A stretch of DNA of 46,549 nucleotides from Bacteroidia bacterium (GCA_009929445.1 SAAL01000015.1:1-46549), one strand, 5' to 3'; positions 8,424-16,257 are shown, counted from the first letter of the stretch. A program made the numbers and translations. Notes: generated from the letters alone by a model not told the origin.

Positions 8424-8759
8424 TTGAGGTCATCCTGACTTCGGAGACAGTAAACTGACGCTTGTAGCGGCATTTTGCTTAGTTGAATTACACACGGTCA
8501 TTGCCGCTGCAAGCGTCAGTGCCCTGTGTACTTCTAAAAAAACAGAAGTCCAGCGAGTTCATTGATTTCCGATAAATAAACTCGTCTTGACTTATTAATT
8601 TCAACTCAGAATGAATAATAAAAAATAAAAGAGATCCATATGTTTTTAATTTTAACTACTAATTTCACGAAAAATACGAATTTATTCGTGCAATTAGTGT
8701 CATTCGTAGTTTAAAACAATAAATTATTCAGCTTTTTGAAAAAGTCAAGATGACTTCAA
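8424..8759. mobile_element. Candidate MITE/foldback element with 18-bp terminal inverted repeats
   Basis: TTGAGGTCATCCTGACTT at 8424-8441 is the inverted partner of AAGTCAAGATGACTTCAA at 8742-8759, with 16 of 18 positions matching. Inside lies a second strong inverted repeat: CTGACGCTTGTAGCGGCA at 8455-8472 pairs with 8502-8519, the only difference being a G-T wobble, and an outer ACAG/CTGT pair extends it. No transposase is encoded in its 336 bp. The flanks TTATG and TTATA could be a worn target duplication. The inner hairpin could alternatively serve as a terminator for the minus-strand genes ending at 8783. Confidence 0.5.
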
Positions 8760-8782
8760 TTATAGGAAAAAAGTAAAAAAAT

Positions 8783-9910
8783 CTACGCCAGATATTCCTT
8801 TATCTTTTCACACACCAGTTGCACTTCTTCCTCCGTAATGTACGGATGAATCGGTAGTGAAAGCACGGTTTCGCACAGGTGTTCGGTTACCGGACAAGCA
8901 CCTTCGCCGTATCCAAGCGCTTTGTATGCAGTCTGTTCGTGCATTGGTTTGGGATAGTAAACCATCGTGGGGATGCCCTGCTCTTTCAGAAACGCCTGCA
9001 ATCCGTCGCGTTGCTCGCGGTTGGCAAGTGTGATGGTATATTGCGCCCAGCTGGAATAAAAACCTTCGGGAATAATTGGAGTTTTTACCACACCTTTTAG
9101 TTTTTCGGTATAAAGATCCGCTGCTTTGTTAATATCTGCCACTTCGTATGCTTTGAAAGCGTTGAATTTCACATTCAGAATAGCAGCCTGAAGGGTATCG
9201 AGGCGGGAATTGACGCCGATACGCACGTTATCGTATTTGAACGAACCTTTTCCGTGTACGCGGAGCGAATCCAGAATAGTTGCCCACTCGTCATTATCTG
9301 TAAACACAGCTCCGCCGTCGCCATAGCAGCCGAGCGGTTTGGCCGGGAAAAAGGATGTAGTGGAAATGTCGCCGAAACTGCAGGCACGTTTCCCGTTTAT
9401 CTCTCCGCCAAAACCCTGTGCACCGTCCTCGAGTATGCGTAAGCCATAATTGTCGGCTATTTCGCGGATTTCAGGATAGTTGGCCGGCAAACCGAATAAA
9501 TCGACGGTAATAATTACTTTCGGCGTTAATTTTCCTTCGAGCACCGTATTCTCAACGGCTTCTTTAAGGCTTTTCACATCCATATTGAAGGTATCGGCAT
9601 CCACATCCACAAATACCGGAGTGGCTCCTTCGAGCGAAATGACCTCAGCCGAAGCAAAGAAGGTGAAATCGGGCACAAAAACGGCATCTCCTGCACCGAT
9701 ATTCCATGTTTTCAAAGCCAGCGTCAGGGCATCGGTGCCATTCGCACAGCTGATGCAATGTTTTACGCCCACATATTCGGCCAGCGAGGCTTCCAGTTCT
9801 TTCACCTGTTTGCCCATGATAAACGCACCCGATGCCACCGCATCAAGCATTGCCTGGTCCATGTCTGTTTTAAGGACCTGATATTGTTTTTTTAAATCTC
9901 TAAACTGCAT
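8783..9910 (-). CDS. wbpE: DegT/DnrJ/EryC1/StrS aminotransferase, WbpE-like
   Basis: This 375-residue PLP enzyme of the sugar aminotransferase family has ANGTDAL near residues 56-62, EDGAQ with the pyridine-binding Asp near 162, and SFFPAKPLGCYGDGGA with the Schiff-base Lys at about 191. WbpE/WlbC transfers an amino group from glutamate to C3 of UDP-2-acetamido-3-keto-glucuronic acid. Genes for the other three steps (acetyltransferase, 3-dehydrogenase, 6-dehydrogenase) lie just upstream on the same strand, which is the main support for this substrate. The length is normal and the start is supported by the family opening MQFRDLKKQY. It is the last gene before the repeat-rich gap. Confidence 0.85.
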   Translation of the reverse strand: MQFRDLKKQYQVLKTDMDQAMLDAVASGAFIMGKQVKELEASLAEYVGVKHCISCANGTDALTLALKTWNIGAGDAVFVPDFTFFASAEVISLEGATPVFVDVDADTFNMDVKSLKEAVENTVLEGKLTPKVIITVDLFGLPANYPEIREIADNYGLRILEDGAQGFGGEINGKRACSFGDISTTSFFPAKPLGCYGDGGAVFTDNDEWATILDSLRVHGKGSFKYDNVRIGVNSRLDTLQAAILNVKFNAFKAYEVADINKAADLYTEKLKGVVKTPIIPEGFYSSWAQYTITLANREQRDGLQAFLKEQGIPTMVYYPKPMHEQTAYKALGYGEGACPVTEHLCETVLSLPIHPYITEEEVQLVCEKIKEYLA

Positions 9911-9916
9911 TTTTTT

Positions 9917-9975
9917 TGAATTTTACGAATTTCCACGAATTTAAGCGAATTACACGAATTGGATTTGCGAATTGT
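9917..9975. repeat. Short-period ACGAATT-type repeat
   Basis: Between wbpE and the kinase-like gene are five successive copies of a nACGAATT or nGCGAATT motif spaced 10-12 bp apart. The same word family occurs at 11325-11360, inside 8663-8712, and in the opposite orientation at 24722-24774. Confidence 0.7.
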
Positions 9976-9999
9976 ACAAAAAGTTATAGTGTTTATATT

Positions 10000-10656
10000 T
10001 TAATCTATTTTTAATTTTTCCCAAAAAATTTCTGGTTTTATATAAAATACCGTGTCAATAAAATAAAGGATTCCATTCTTGGTTAATACATTCTCATCAT
10101 GCAAATCTTCCAAAATTATTCCAAGTTCCGGATGATAATAATCGTTATTCTTTGAATTTTCAAAACCATTCGCAACAAGAAAACTTTTCACATTAGTCAG
10201 ATCAGTTTGCTCGTCAGTTTTTATAAAACTCTGTTTAACAGCAGCATATAATACGTTTTCTTTTAGATAAAAACCCAAAAAAGAATAAGCTGTATCTGAA
10301 AAAAAATAATTATGCAGCAATAAATTGTGAAAATAATCTTCCCACGAAGCATAGTAAATAGAATCATTTAGTTTAATGACAGCATCATGGCCAAACATAA
10401 ACACTTTTTGCTCTGCTCCTTCGGAAATATAATTATCTTCTGATAATAATTCGTAAAACAGATTGTGTTTATTAGCGTATTCTATCAATTTCGCTGTTTC
10501 TTCAGGTTTGTCTTCGTGTTTTTCTTCAGCCGTTGGGCTTGTTCTTTTGCTTCTTCTAAGGTAACGGGCAATTGCTTGGATAACTGCATCGTAGCTATTG
10601 CCGCTCGTTCCCGAAAGGATATTTTGTAATTCATTGTGTACAAGTTTTAAGTTCAT
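10000..10656 (-). CDS. Kinase-like protein of the polyvalent-protein kinase type
   Basis: This 218-residue protein has a protein-kinase-like layout: a GAEQKV nucleotide-loop-like segment at 80-85, an IK lysine at 95, LHDENV at 185-190 in the place of the catalytic HRDxxxxN, and FIDT at 199-202 in the place of DFG. The segment from about 65 to 210 matches what I know of the Kinase-PolyVal family (PF18762), usually a domain in large phage or conjugative-element polyvalent proteins. Here it stands alone behind a short helical N-terminus. It sits among genes for UDP-GlcNAc3NAcA synthesis, on the same strand, but with 90 bp gaps on both sides, and it is richer in AT than its neighbours, suggesting insertion. 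Target and activity are unknown. Confidence 0.65.
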   Translation of the reverse strand: MNLKLVHNELQNILSGTSGNSYDAVIQAIARYLRRSKRTSPTAEEKHEDKPEETAKLIEYANKHNLFYELLSEDNYISEGAEQKVFMFGHDAVIKLNDSIYYASWEDYFHNLLLHNYFFSDTAYSFLGFYLKENVLYAAVKQSFIKTDEQTDLTNVKSFLVANGFENSKNNDYYHPELGIILEDLHDENVLTKNGILYFIDTVFYIKPEIFWEKLKID

Positions 10657-10746
10657 TATATGTTTTTATTAAGCACAATAAGTCGCAGTTTTATGCTGAT
10701 GTAAGGATTAACGTACAAAATTAACCCAATTGAAAGATAAGTAAAT

Positions 10747-11310
10747 TTAAATTTCAATTAATCCTGTTTCTATTTCTTTGTATTTTTTACTACATTTTTG
10801 GCATTTAAATGAGTTATCAAGACGCTCACCGCACTCACATACCCAACCAATCTGTCGTGCAGGTACACCTGCCATCAATGCATAATCTTTTACATTTTTT
10901 GTTACTACTGCTCCGGCGGCAATCAGTGCACATCGGCCAACTGTATGTCCGCATACCACGGTGGAATTGGCTCCGAGTGAAGCACCCCATTTAATCAGTG
11001 TTTTGGCATAAATGCCGTGAACCGGATAGTGCGAACGGGGTGTGGTCACATTGGTAAAAACGCACGATGGTCCGCAGAACACGTTGTCTTCTATCTCCAC
11101 GCCTTCGTACACCGAAACGTTGTTCTGAATGCGTACTCCATTGCCGATTTTCACGTTGTTGGCCACGTTTACGTTCTGTCCGAGCGAGCAGTTTTCGCCC
11201 AGCACGGCTCCTTTTTGTACGTGGCAGAAATGCCAGATTTTGGTTCCTTTACCAATCGTTACGTTTTCATCCACGTAACTGCTTTCATGTACGAAATATT
11301 GTTTTTCCAT
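10747..11310 (-). CDS. wbpD: UDP-2-acetamido-3-amino-glucuronate N-acetyltransferase, WbpD-like
   Basis: This 187-residue left-handed beta-helix acyltransferase is built of hexapeptide repeats through residues 12-150 (for example [29 protein letters not shown] and [13 protein letters not shown]). WbpD/WlbB uses acetyl-CoA to acetylate the 3-amino group made by WbpE. The final 30 residues carry CECG and CQKC, four cysteines spaced like a small zinc ribbon. The start [14 protein letters not shown] fits the family. Gene order with wbpE, wbpB and wbpA supports the substrate. AATTCGT-type repeats directly precede the gene. Confidence 0.85.
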   Translation of the reverse strand: MEKQYFVHESSYVDENVTIGKGTKIWHFCHVQKGAVLGENCSLGQNVNVANNVKIGNGVRIQNNVSVYEGVEIEDNVFCGPSCVFTNVTTPRSHYPVHGIYAKTLIKWGASLGANSTVVCGHTVGRCALIAAGAVVTKNVKDYALMAGVPARQIGWVCECGERLDNSFKCQKCSKKYKEIETGLIEI

Positions 11311-11324
11311 AATACGAGTTTTCC

Positions 11325-11566
11325 AAATTTCACGAATTAAGAACGAATTTCACGAATTAAGACCTGCTGAAAACTCAACTGAGATTTCAATCCCCCTACA
11401 CCCCATTTTCTAAGGGGATGGAAGACGTGCTATCTTTATATTTTCTGCAAACAATTTCAAAAGTTCACATAGAATGCGATTTTCCCCCTTCAGGGGTTAG
11501 GGATTCTTTTCTTTAAGTCCTCCGGTGGGCTTGCCCGCCTATGGTGGGGGATTTAGGGGGCCTCGT
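11325..11566. repeat. Intergenic repeats: ACGAATT motifs and CCCC/GGGG palindromes
   Basis: The left part (11325-11360) holds ACGAATT repeats. From 11391 to 11418, CCCCCTACACCCC faces AAGGGGATGG. From 11484 to 11566 there are CCCCCTTCAGGGG, GGGCTTGCCCGCC and GGGGGATTTAGGGGG. These are members of a dispersed palindromic family also at 12514-12546, 18001-18090, 26968-27052 and 35012-35035. The right end runs into the wbpB coding sequence and supplies its last codons and stop. Confidence 0.65.
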
Positions 11567-12509
11567 CTATCAATTCCTGTGCTTTTTCGAGCACTTTCAC
11601 CACTTCGTAGCCCGAGCGTCCGTCGGCTATTTCGATTTTTCCATCCAGATTCTCAACGAAATATCTCAGCTCTTCGGCCAGGGGTTGTTTTTTGTCGTAG
11701 GGAATGATTTCGGTCGGATTTTCTATCTTAATAGGGATACCCCGATCAAATTCGATGTGTTTGTCGTAGAATTGAATCTCTTTCTCCGCCGATGAATCGT
11801 CGAATGAAATCATCCCTTTACTACCGATTACCACCAACCGTTGTTCCTTGAACGGGTGCAGCCACGACACAAAAATATGTGCGTGTACATTGCCCGGGTA
11901 TGTCAGCTGAGTCATGGTGTAGTCGTACACGTTCTTTTGCAGAAATTTGGTTCCTTTGGATTCTATTTGTTCGGCCGGATGACCAACAAAATAATCCAAA
12001 ACCGAAATATCATGTGGTGCAAACGACCAGAAAACATTTTCTTCGGTGCGCACTGTTCCCAGATTCAAGCGCGTGGAATAAAGGTAGTAAAGTTGGCCTA
12101 TTTTTCCCGAGTCAATTAATTCCTTGATTTTCCGGATAGCGGGGTGAAACAGCAGTACGTGACCCACCATCAGCTGAGCTTCGTTTTTCTCAGCGAGTTC
12201 CACGAGTTCCAGCGAAGTTTCGGCCGACAAGGTCATCGGTTTTTCCACCAGTACGTGCTGTCCTTTTTCGAGCAGTTTTTTGGCTATTTCATAATGAAGC
12301 GGTGCCGGTGCAGCTATGGTATAACCATCAAAACCAGCAGCGATTGCCTCATCGAGGTTTGAAAACCCGGCTACCGGATATTGTTTCAGCAGCTCTTCGA
12401 GACGCGCTGCACTTGCCTCAACAATTCCACCCAGGTTTCCCATCTGAAAAAGCGTACGAATGTGGTTTTGACCCCATTTACCGCCGCCTATTACACAAAT
12501 TCTTTTCAT
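11553..12509 (-). CDS. wbpB: Gfo/Idh/MocA oxidoreductase, WbpB-like UDP-GlcNAcA 3-dehydrogenase
   Basis: This 318-residue protein has the N-terminal Rossmann motif VIGGGKWGQNH, the VEKPMT motif with the catalytic lysine near residue 95, and SFAPHDISVLDYF with the conserved histidine near 175. WbpB/WlbA oxidises C3 of UDP-GlcNAc uronic acid with NAD+, giving the substrate for WbpE. The frame is open eight codons further upstream, but those codons come from a CCCC-rich repeat, so the ATG at 12509 is chosen. The last codon and stop (CCC TAA) also come from a repeat. It shares its operon with wbpA, 138 bp upstream. Confidence 0.85.
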   Translation of the reverse strand: MKRICVIGGGKWGQNHIRTLFQMGNLGGIVEASAARLEELLKQYPVAGFSNLDEAIAAGFDGYTIAAPAPLHYEIAKKLLEKGQHVLVEKPMTLSAETSLELVELAEKNEAQLMVGHVLLFHPAIRKIKELIDSGKIGQLYYLYSTRLNLGTVRTEENVFWSFAPHDISVLDYFVGHPAEQIESKGTKFLQKNVYDYTMTQLTYPGNVHAHIFVSWLHPFKEQRLVVIGSKGMISFDDSSAEKEIQFYDKHIEFDRGIPIKIENPTEIIPYDKKQPLAEELRYFVENLDGKIEIADGRSGYEVVKVLEKAQELIDEAP

Positions 12510-12513
12510 AAAA

Positions 12514-12546
12514 AGCCCCTCCAACCTCCCCAAAAGGAGGCTTAAT
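12514..12546. repeat. AGCCCCTCC-type palindromic intergenic repeat
   Basis: AGCCCCTCCAACCTCCCC followed by AAAAGGAGGCTT forms an imperfect palindrome just upstream of the wbpB start. Its first 24 bp closely match the left end of the palindrome inserted in uvrA at 26968, which shows that the family is dispersed. Confidence 0.7.
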
Positions 12547-12646
12547 CTTCTGATTTATATTATATTCTATTTTCTAAGTTTTTAAATTAATAAGCTGAGA
12601 TGTCTCCTTTGGTTTGCCTGCCTCAGGCGGGGAGATATATAGGGTT

Positions 12647-13963
12647 TTATAATAATTCAATATTTTCCCGGTTTTTCACCGCTTTCATCGCATTTTTGGT
12701 ATCGAAAATAAATGTAGCCTGTTGCTGAACGAAATCATAGTCCACGTTGGTGTGAGCAGCTGTAACCATCACCAGGTCGGCAGATTGGAGCAGTTCGGCT
12801 GTCATTTCCTTTTCTCCCTGATGAATTTTTCCCTTGTATTTGTATTCTGAAATATAAGGATCGAAAAACAGCACTTCTGCTCCCATTCCTTTCAGAATAT
12901 CTATCACTGCCAGCGCCGGACTTTCACGATAATCGTCGATGTCTTGCTTGTAAGCCACGCCGAGTACCAGGATTTTGGAAGCACTCAACGATTTTTTATA
13001 CCGGTTGAGAATAACGCTTGCTCGCTCCATGCAGTATTCGGGCATGCGGTCGTTGATCATCATCGAAGATTCAATCATGGAAGTATGGAATCCGAATTCA
13101 CGCGCTTTCCACGAAAGATAATACGGATCGAGCGGAATGCAATGTCCTCCCAGTCCGGGTCCGGGATAGAACGCCTGAAATCCGTAAGGTTTGGTTTTGG
13201 CTGCATCAATGACTTCCCAGAGGTTGATGTTCATTTTATGACAAAGCATTGCCAGTTCGTTCACCAGACCAATATTAATGTTGCGATAGGTATTTTCAAG
13301 TATTTTTTCCATTTCGGCGATTGCCGGACTCGAAACTGTGTGAACATCGCTATCAAGCACGGCGCGATACATGGCTGCAATTACTTCCAGTGCATCGTCT
13401 CCAATGGCTCCCACAACTTTGGGTGTGTTTTTTGTTTTGTAAATCAAATTTCCCGGATCGACCCGCTCAGGCGAAAAGCCGAGATAGAAATCCTCACCGC
13501 ATACCAACCCCGAACCTGCTTCAAGAATTGGTTTGACGAGTTCTTCCGTAGTACCCGGATAGGTAGTGGATTCAAGTACCACCATCGTACCTTTTTTCAT
13601 ATAACGGGCAATGGATTCGGTAGATGATTTCACGTAACTTATATCCGGCTGCTGGTACATATCCAGCGGCGTGGGCACGCAAATAGCCACAAAATCAACA
13701 TCGCGGATAAAACTGAAATCGTTGGTGGCCGAAAGCATTCCTTTCCCCACAATTTCTTTCAAATCGTCGTCCACCACATCGCCAATGTAGTTATGACCGG
13801 CATTTACCATGTCCACTTTTGCTTCCTGCACATCGAAACCGATGGTTTTGAATCCGGCTTTGGCTTTTTCAACGGCAAGCGGCAATCCTACATATCCGAG
13901 GCCTACCACTCCCACAACGATTTCGCGCTGTTCAATTTTTTTCAGTACATTTTCTTTTATCAT
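12647..13963 (-). CDS. wbpA: UDP-N-acetylglucosamine 6-dehydrogenase, WbpA-like
   Basis: This 438-residue member of the UDP-glucose/UDP-mannuronate dehydrogenase family has the NAD-binding VGLGYVGLPLA at 19-29, ESTTYPGTTEE near 130, FSPERVDPGN near 165, and the catalytic-cysteine motif GPGLGGHCIPLDPYYL near 260. It oxidises C6 of UDP-GlcNAc to the uronic acid, the first step of the pathway completed by wbpB, wbpE and wbpD. Length and motifs are normal. A CAAAAATA box on the plus strand at 14010-14017 reads as a -7 element (TATTTTTG) on the gene's strand, so this is probably the first gene of the wbp transcript. Confidence 0.88.
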   Translation of the reverse strand: MIKENVLKKIEQREIVVGVVGLGYVGLPLAVEKAKAGFKTIGFDVQEAKVDMVNAGHNYIGDVVDDDLKEIVGKGMLSATNDFSFIRDVDFVAICVPTPLDMYQQPDISYVKSSTESIARYMKKGTMVVLESTTYPGTTEELVKPILEAGSGLVCGEDFYLGFSPERVDPGNLIYKTKNTPKVVGAIGDDALEVIAAMYRAVLDSDVHTVSSPAIAEMEKILENTYRNINIGLVNELAMLCHKMNINLWEVIDAAKTKPYGFQAFYPGPGLGGHCIPLDPYYLSWKAREFGFHTSMIESSMMINDRMPEYCMERASVILNRYKKSLSASKILVLGVAYKQDIDDYRESPALAVIDILKGMGAEVLFFDPYISEYKYKGKIHQGEKEMTAELLQSADLVMVTAAHTNVDYDFVQQQATFIFDTKNAMKAVKNRENIELL

Positions 13964-14146
13964 GCTCTATATGCTTGTTGTATTCTGTTAATCGGATATT
14001 TTCAACTGACAAAAATACAACTTTTTTTTCAGAAACGAATCAGGTTATTCTGGTGTTTTGATTTTGATGGTTAGAATTTGTATTATTGGATCTTTAGGCC
14101 GAATACTGAAGTATGGATGAGGCACATAACTTTAATAATTCAGCCT

Positions 14147-14176
14147 AAAAAAAGCACCTGCAAATGCAAGCGCTTT
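14147..14176 (-). terminator. Terminator after rmlB
   Basis: On the minus strand AAAGCGCTTGCA and TGCAGGTGCTTT form a 12-bp stem (two G-T wobbles) with a 2-nt loop, followed by four or more T. It begins 22 bp after the rmlB stop. Confidence 0.7.
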
Positions 14177-14198
14177 CTGATATTACCATGTAGATGAT

Positions 14199-15263
14199 TT
14201 ATTTTCCGTACATGTTCTCGTAGTATTTTTCATATTCGCCGCTGGTCACGTTGTCCATCCATTCCTGGTTTTCGAGATACCATTTCACGGTTTTCTCAAT
14301 TCCTTCCTCAAACTGGAGCGAGGGTTCCCACCCGAGTTCGTTTTTCAGCTTGGTAGAATCTATGGCGTAGCGCAAATCATGTCCTGCCCTGTCGGTGACG
14401 TAGGTAATCAGGCCGAGCGAATGTCCTTCGGGGTTGCCGAGCAGTTTATCCACCGTTTTAATCATCACTTTTATCAAATCGATATTTTTCCACTCGTTGA
14501 ATCCGCCGATATTATAGGTATCTCCCGGTTTACCCCGATGAAAAATCACGTCGATAGCGCGTGCATGATCCACCACATAAAGCCAGTCGCGCACGTTTTC
14601 GCCTTTGCCGTAAACGGGAAGCGGTTTTTCGTGCCGTATATTGTTGATAAATAGCGGAATAAGTTTTTCGGGGAACTGATATGGACCGTAGTTATTCGAG
14701 CAATTGGAGATAATCACATTCAGACCATAAGTATCGTGAAATGCGCGTACAAAGTGATCGGAAGAGGCTTTACTGGCCGAATAAGGCGAATGTGGATCGT
14801 AACTGGTCGTTTCGGTAAACATGCTGCCGTCAAATTCCAGCGCTCCGTACACTTCGTCGGTTGAAATATGATAGAAACGGTGCGCAGCGTAGTCTTCTTT
14901 CCACATTTCCTTAGCAGCCTGAAGCAAACTCAGGGTTCCCATTACGTTGGTCTGTGCAAATGTGAACGGATCTTTGATGCTTCGGTCCACATGACTTTCG
15001 GCAGCCAGATGTATTACATCTGTAACTTCATACGTTTTGAAGATTTGGAGCATCTGCTCAAAATCACAAATATCAGCTTTCACAAACCGGTAATTCGGAG
15101 CATTTTCGATGTCTTTCAGATTAGCCAGATTTCCGGCATACGTAAGTTTATCAAGGTTGATGATGCGGTAATCCGGATACTGATTCACAAACAGACGGAC
15201 AACATGGTTGCCTATAAATCCGGCACCTCCGGTGATGAGGATATTTTTAGCGTTTTTTTTCAT
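14199..15263 (-). CDS. rmlB: dTDP-glucose 4,6-dehydratase RmlB
   Basis: This 354-residue extended short-chain dehydrogenase has the NAD-binding GGAGFIGNHVVRLF at the N-terminus, HLAAESHVDRSI near 85, STDEVYG near 135 and the catalytic YSASKASSDH near 160. It makes dTDP-4-keto-6-deoxyglucose, which can feed both rhamnose synthesis (RmlC, RmlD) and the deoxysugar genes at 1-2362. It is separated from rmlD by the RAYT/REP insertion and has its own terminator at 14147-14176. Confidence 0.95.
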   Translation of the reverse strand: MKKNAKNILITGGAGFIGNHVVRLFVNQYPDYRIINLDKLTYAGNLANLKDIENAPNYRFVKADICDFEQMLQIFKTYEVTDVIHLAAESHVDRSIKDPFTFAQTNVMGTLSLLQAAKEMWKEDYAAHRFYHISTDEVYGALEFDGSMFTETTSYDPHSPYSASKASSDHFVRAFHDTYGLNVIISNCSNNYGPYQFPEKLIPLFINNIRHEKPLPVYGKGENVRDWLYVVDHARAIDVIFHRGKPGDTYNIGGFNEWKNIDLIKVMIKTVDKLLGNPEGHSLGLITYVTDRAGHDLRYAIDSTKLKNELGWEPSLQFEEGIEKTVKWYLENQEWMDNVTSGEYEKYYENMYGK

Positions 15264-15303
15264 TTCAGTATTTTTGTTAAATTGGTTTCGAATAATGATT
15301 TTT

Positions 15304-15430
15304 GGGGGTGAAATCCCTGTTTTATGGTAGCAAATAGTTATGGTTTAAATTTTCAGGAGTGTAACCCCTTTTTTATGGTAGCAAATAGTTTGGTTTGGAT
15401 TTTCAGGGGTGTAACCCCTTTTTTATGGTT
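15304..15430 (-). repeat. REP-like hairpins, AGGGGT family (three units)
   Basis: Three units about 51 bp apart lie beyond the 3' end of the transposase gene. Read on the minus strand each is ACCATAAAA, then a stem AGGGGT/ACCCCT with a 3-nt loop (TAC or TTC). The outermost unit is degenerate. They are inverted relative to the AGGTGC family on the other side of the gene, and the ACCATAAAA motif faces the gene on both sides. Confidence 0.85.
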
Positions 15431-15439
15431 TAGCCACCG

Positions 15440-15901
15440 TTATTCATAAAACTCAAACAAATATGCATCCTCATACTTAATTTCAAATTTCTTCAACAAT
15501 TCCATGTATTCTTCTCTAAATGTTTTTTTCTTATGATGATCTTTTTGACCAATTATATATTTTATCACATTGTCTCTTTGACTTTTTGAATAACTGAATG
15601 CGGCATATCCCTTCTGCCATTCAAAATGACTTGAGATTTTTCGATTATCATTTATCCATTTTGACGAATTTGTTTTCACAATATCCATAATCTCAGCAAT
15701 TGTAATTGTCATTGTTAATTCGAAAAACACATGAATGTGATCTTTGTATCCTCCAACCGCTAATGGATATTGTTTTTTCTCAAGGAGTTTTCCACTTATT
15801 ACTTTACAGAGTTCATCCATGAGTGATTCCGAAATTAAATTCTTTCGTCCTTTTACGGAAAAAACGGCATGAATGTTTACCTGACTGTATGTGTTTGCCA
15901 T
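15440..15901 (-). CDS. IS200-like REP-associated tyrosine transposase (RAYT, Y1/HUH)
   Basis: This 153-residue single-domain Y1 transposase has the metal-binding HUH motif HIHVFF at 55-60 and VIKYIIGQKDHH at 112-123, in which Tyr115 is the likely nucleophile. It ends EDAYLFEFYE, as many short Bacteroidota relatives do. Such enzymes cut and rejoin single-stranded DNA at hairpins. The frame is open ten codons upstream, but those codons overlap a REP hairpin, so the ATG at 15901 is chosen. The gene is bracketed by REP hairpin arrays at 15304-15430 and 15910-16191 and interrupts the rml genes. It appears intact. Confidence 0.85.
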   Translation of the reverse strand: MANTYSQVNIHAVFSVKGRKNLISESLMDELCKVISGKLLEKKQYPLAVGGYKDHIHVFFELTMTITIAEIMDIVKTNSSKWINDNRKISSHFEWQKGYAAFSYSKSQRDNVIKYIIGQKDHHKKKTFREEYMELLKKFEIKYEDAYLFEFYE

Positions 15902-15909
15902 AATATTAA

Positions 15910-16191
15910 CCATAAAACAGGTGCGATGCACCTGTATATTCTTTTATAAAATCTTTTTCCTACCATAAAAGAGGTGCTACGTACCTGCATATTCTTTTTT
16001 GAAATCTTTCATACCATAAAAGAGGTGCGATGCACCTATACATTCTTTTTTAAATTCTTTCCTACCATAAAATAGGTGCCACGTACCTACATATTCTTTT
16101 TTATAATCTTTCCTACCATAAAAGAGGTGCGATGCACCTACGTATTCTTTTTTAAAATCTTTTTCTACCATAAAAGAGGTGCGATGCACCT
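15910..16191 (+). repeat. REP-like hairpin array, AGGTGC family (six units)
   Basis: Six hairpins start at 15919, 15972, 16023, 16074, 16125 and 16177, a period of 51-53 bp. Each unit is TACCATAAAA, one or two bases, AGGTGC, a 3-nt loop, GCACCT (GTACCT in two units), then a T-rich spacer. The near-51-bp period keeps a minus-strand frame open (16195 to 15977) whose product is only the repeat translated. The unit next to the transposase reads TTAACCATAAAA instead of CTACCATAAAA. Confidence 0.92.
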
Positions 16192-16257
16192 GCATATTCT
16201 ATGAAATAATTTTTATCAAATTTATATTACAAAATTGTTTTTTGCATTTTTGTGAGA

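Noticed and set aside
8166-8427. Two opposing open frames with GIPLNAG or FNGIPPA repeats
   Set aside because: Both result from the 21-bp tandem repeat, which is free of stops in several frames. No promoter or protein family supports them.
9175-9881. Several open frames of 70-130 codons opposite wbpE, and similar frames opposite other long genes
   Set aside because: They overlap well-supported genes, have skewed composition and no family match, and are frame shadows.
10000-10656. Toxin or aminoglycoside phosphotransferase reading of the kinase-like gene
   Set aside because: No partner antitoxin gene is next to it, and the motif spacing fits the polyvalent kinase type better than APH enzymes.
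15977-16195. 72-residue minus-strand open frame with repeats of the type ASHLFYGRKDFKKEYVG
   Set aside because: It is the translation of the AGGTGC REP array, open only because the period is close to 17 codons. There is no start context and no homolog-like composition.
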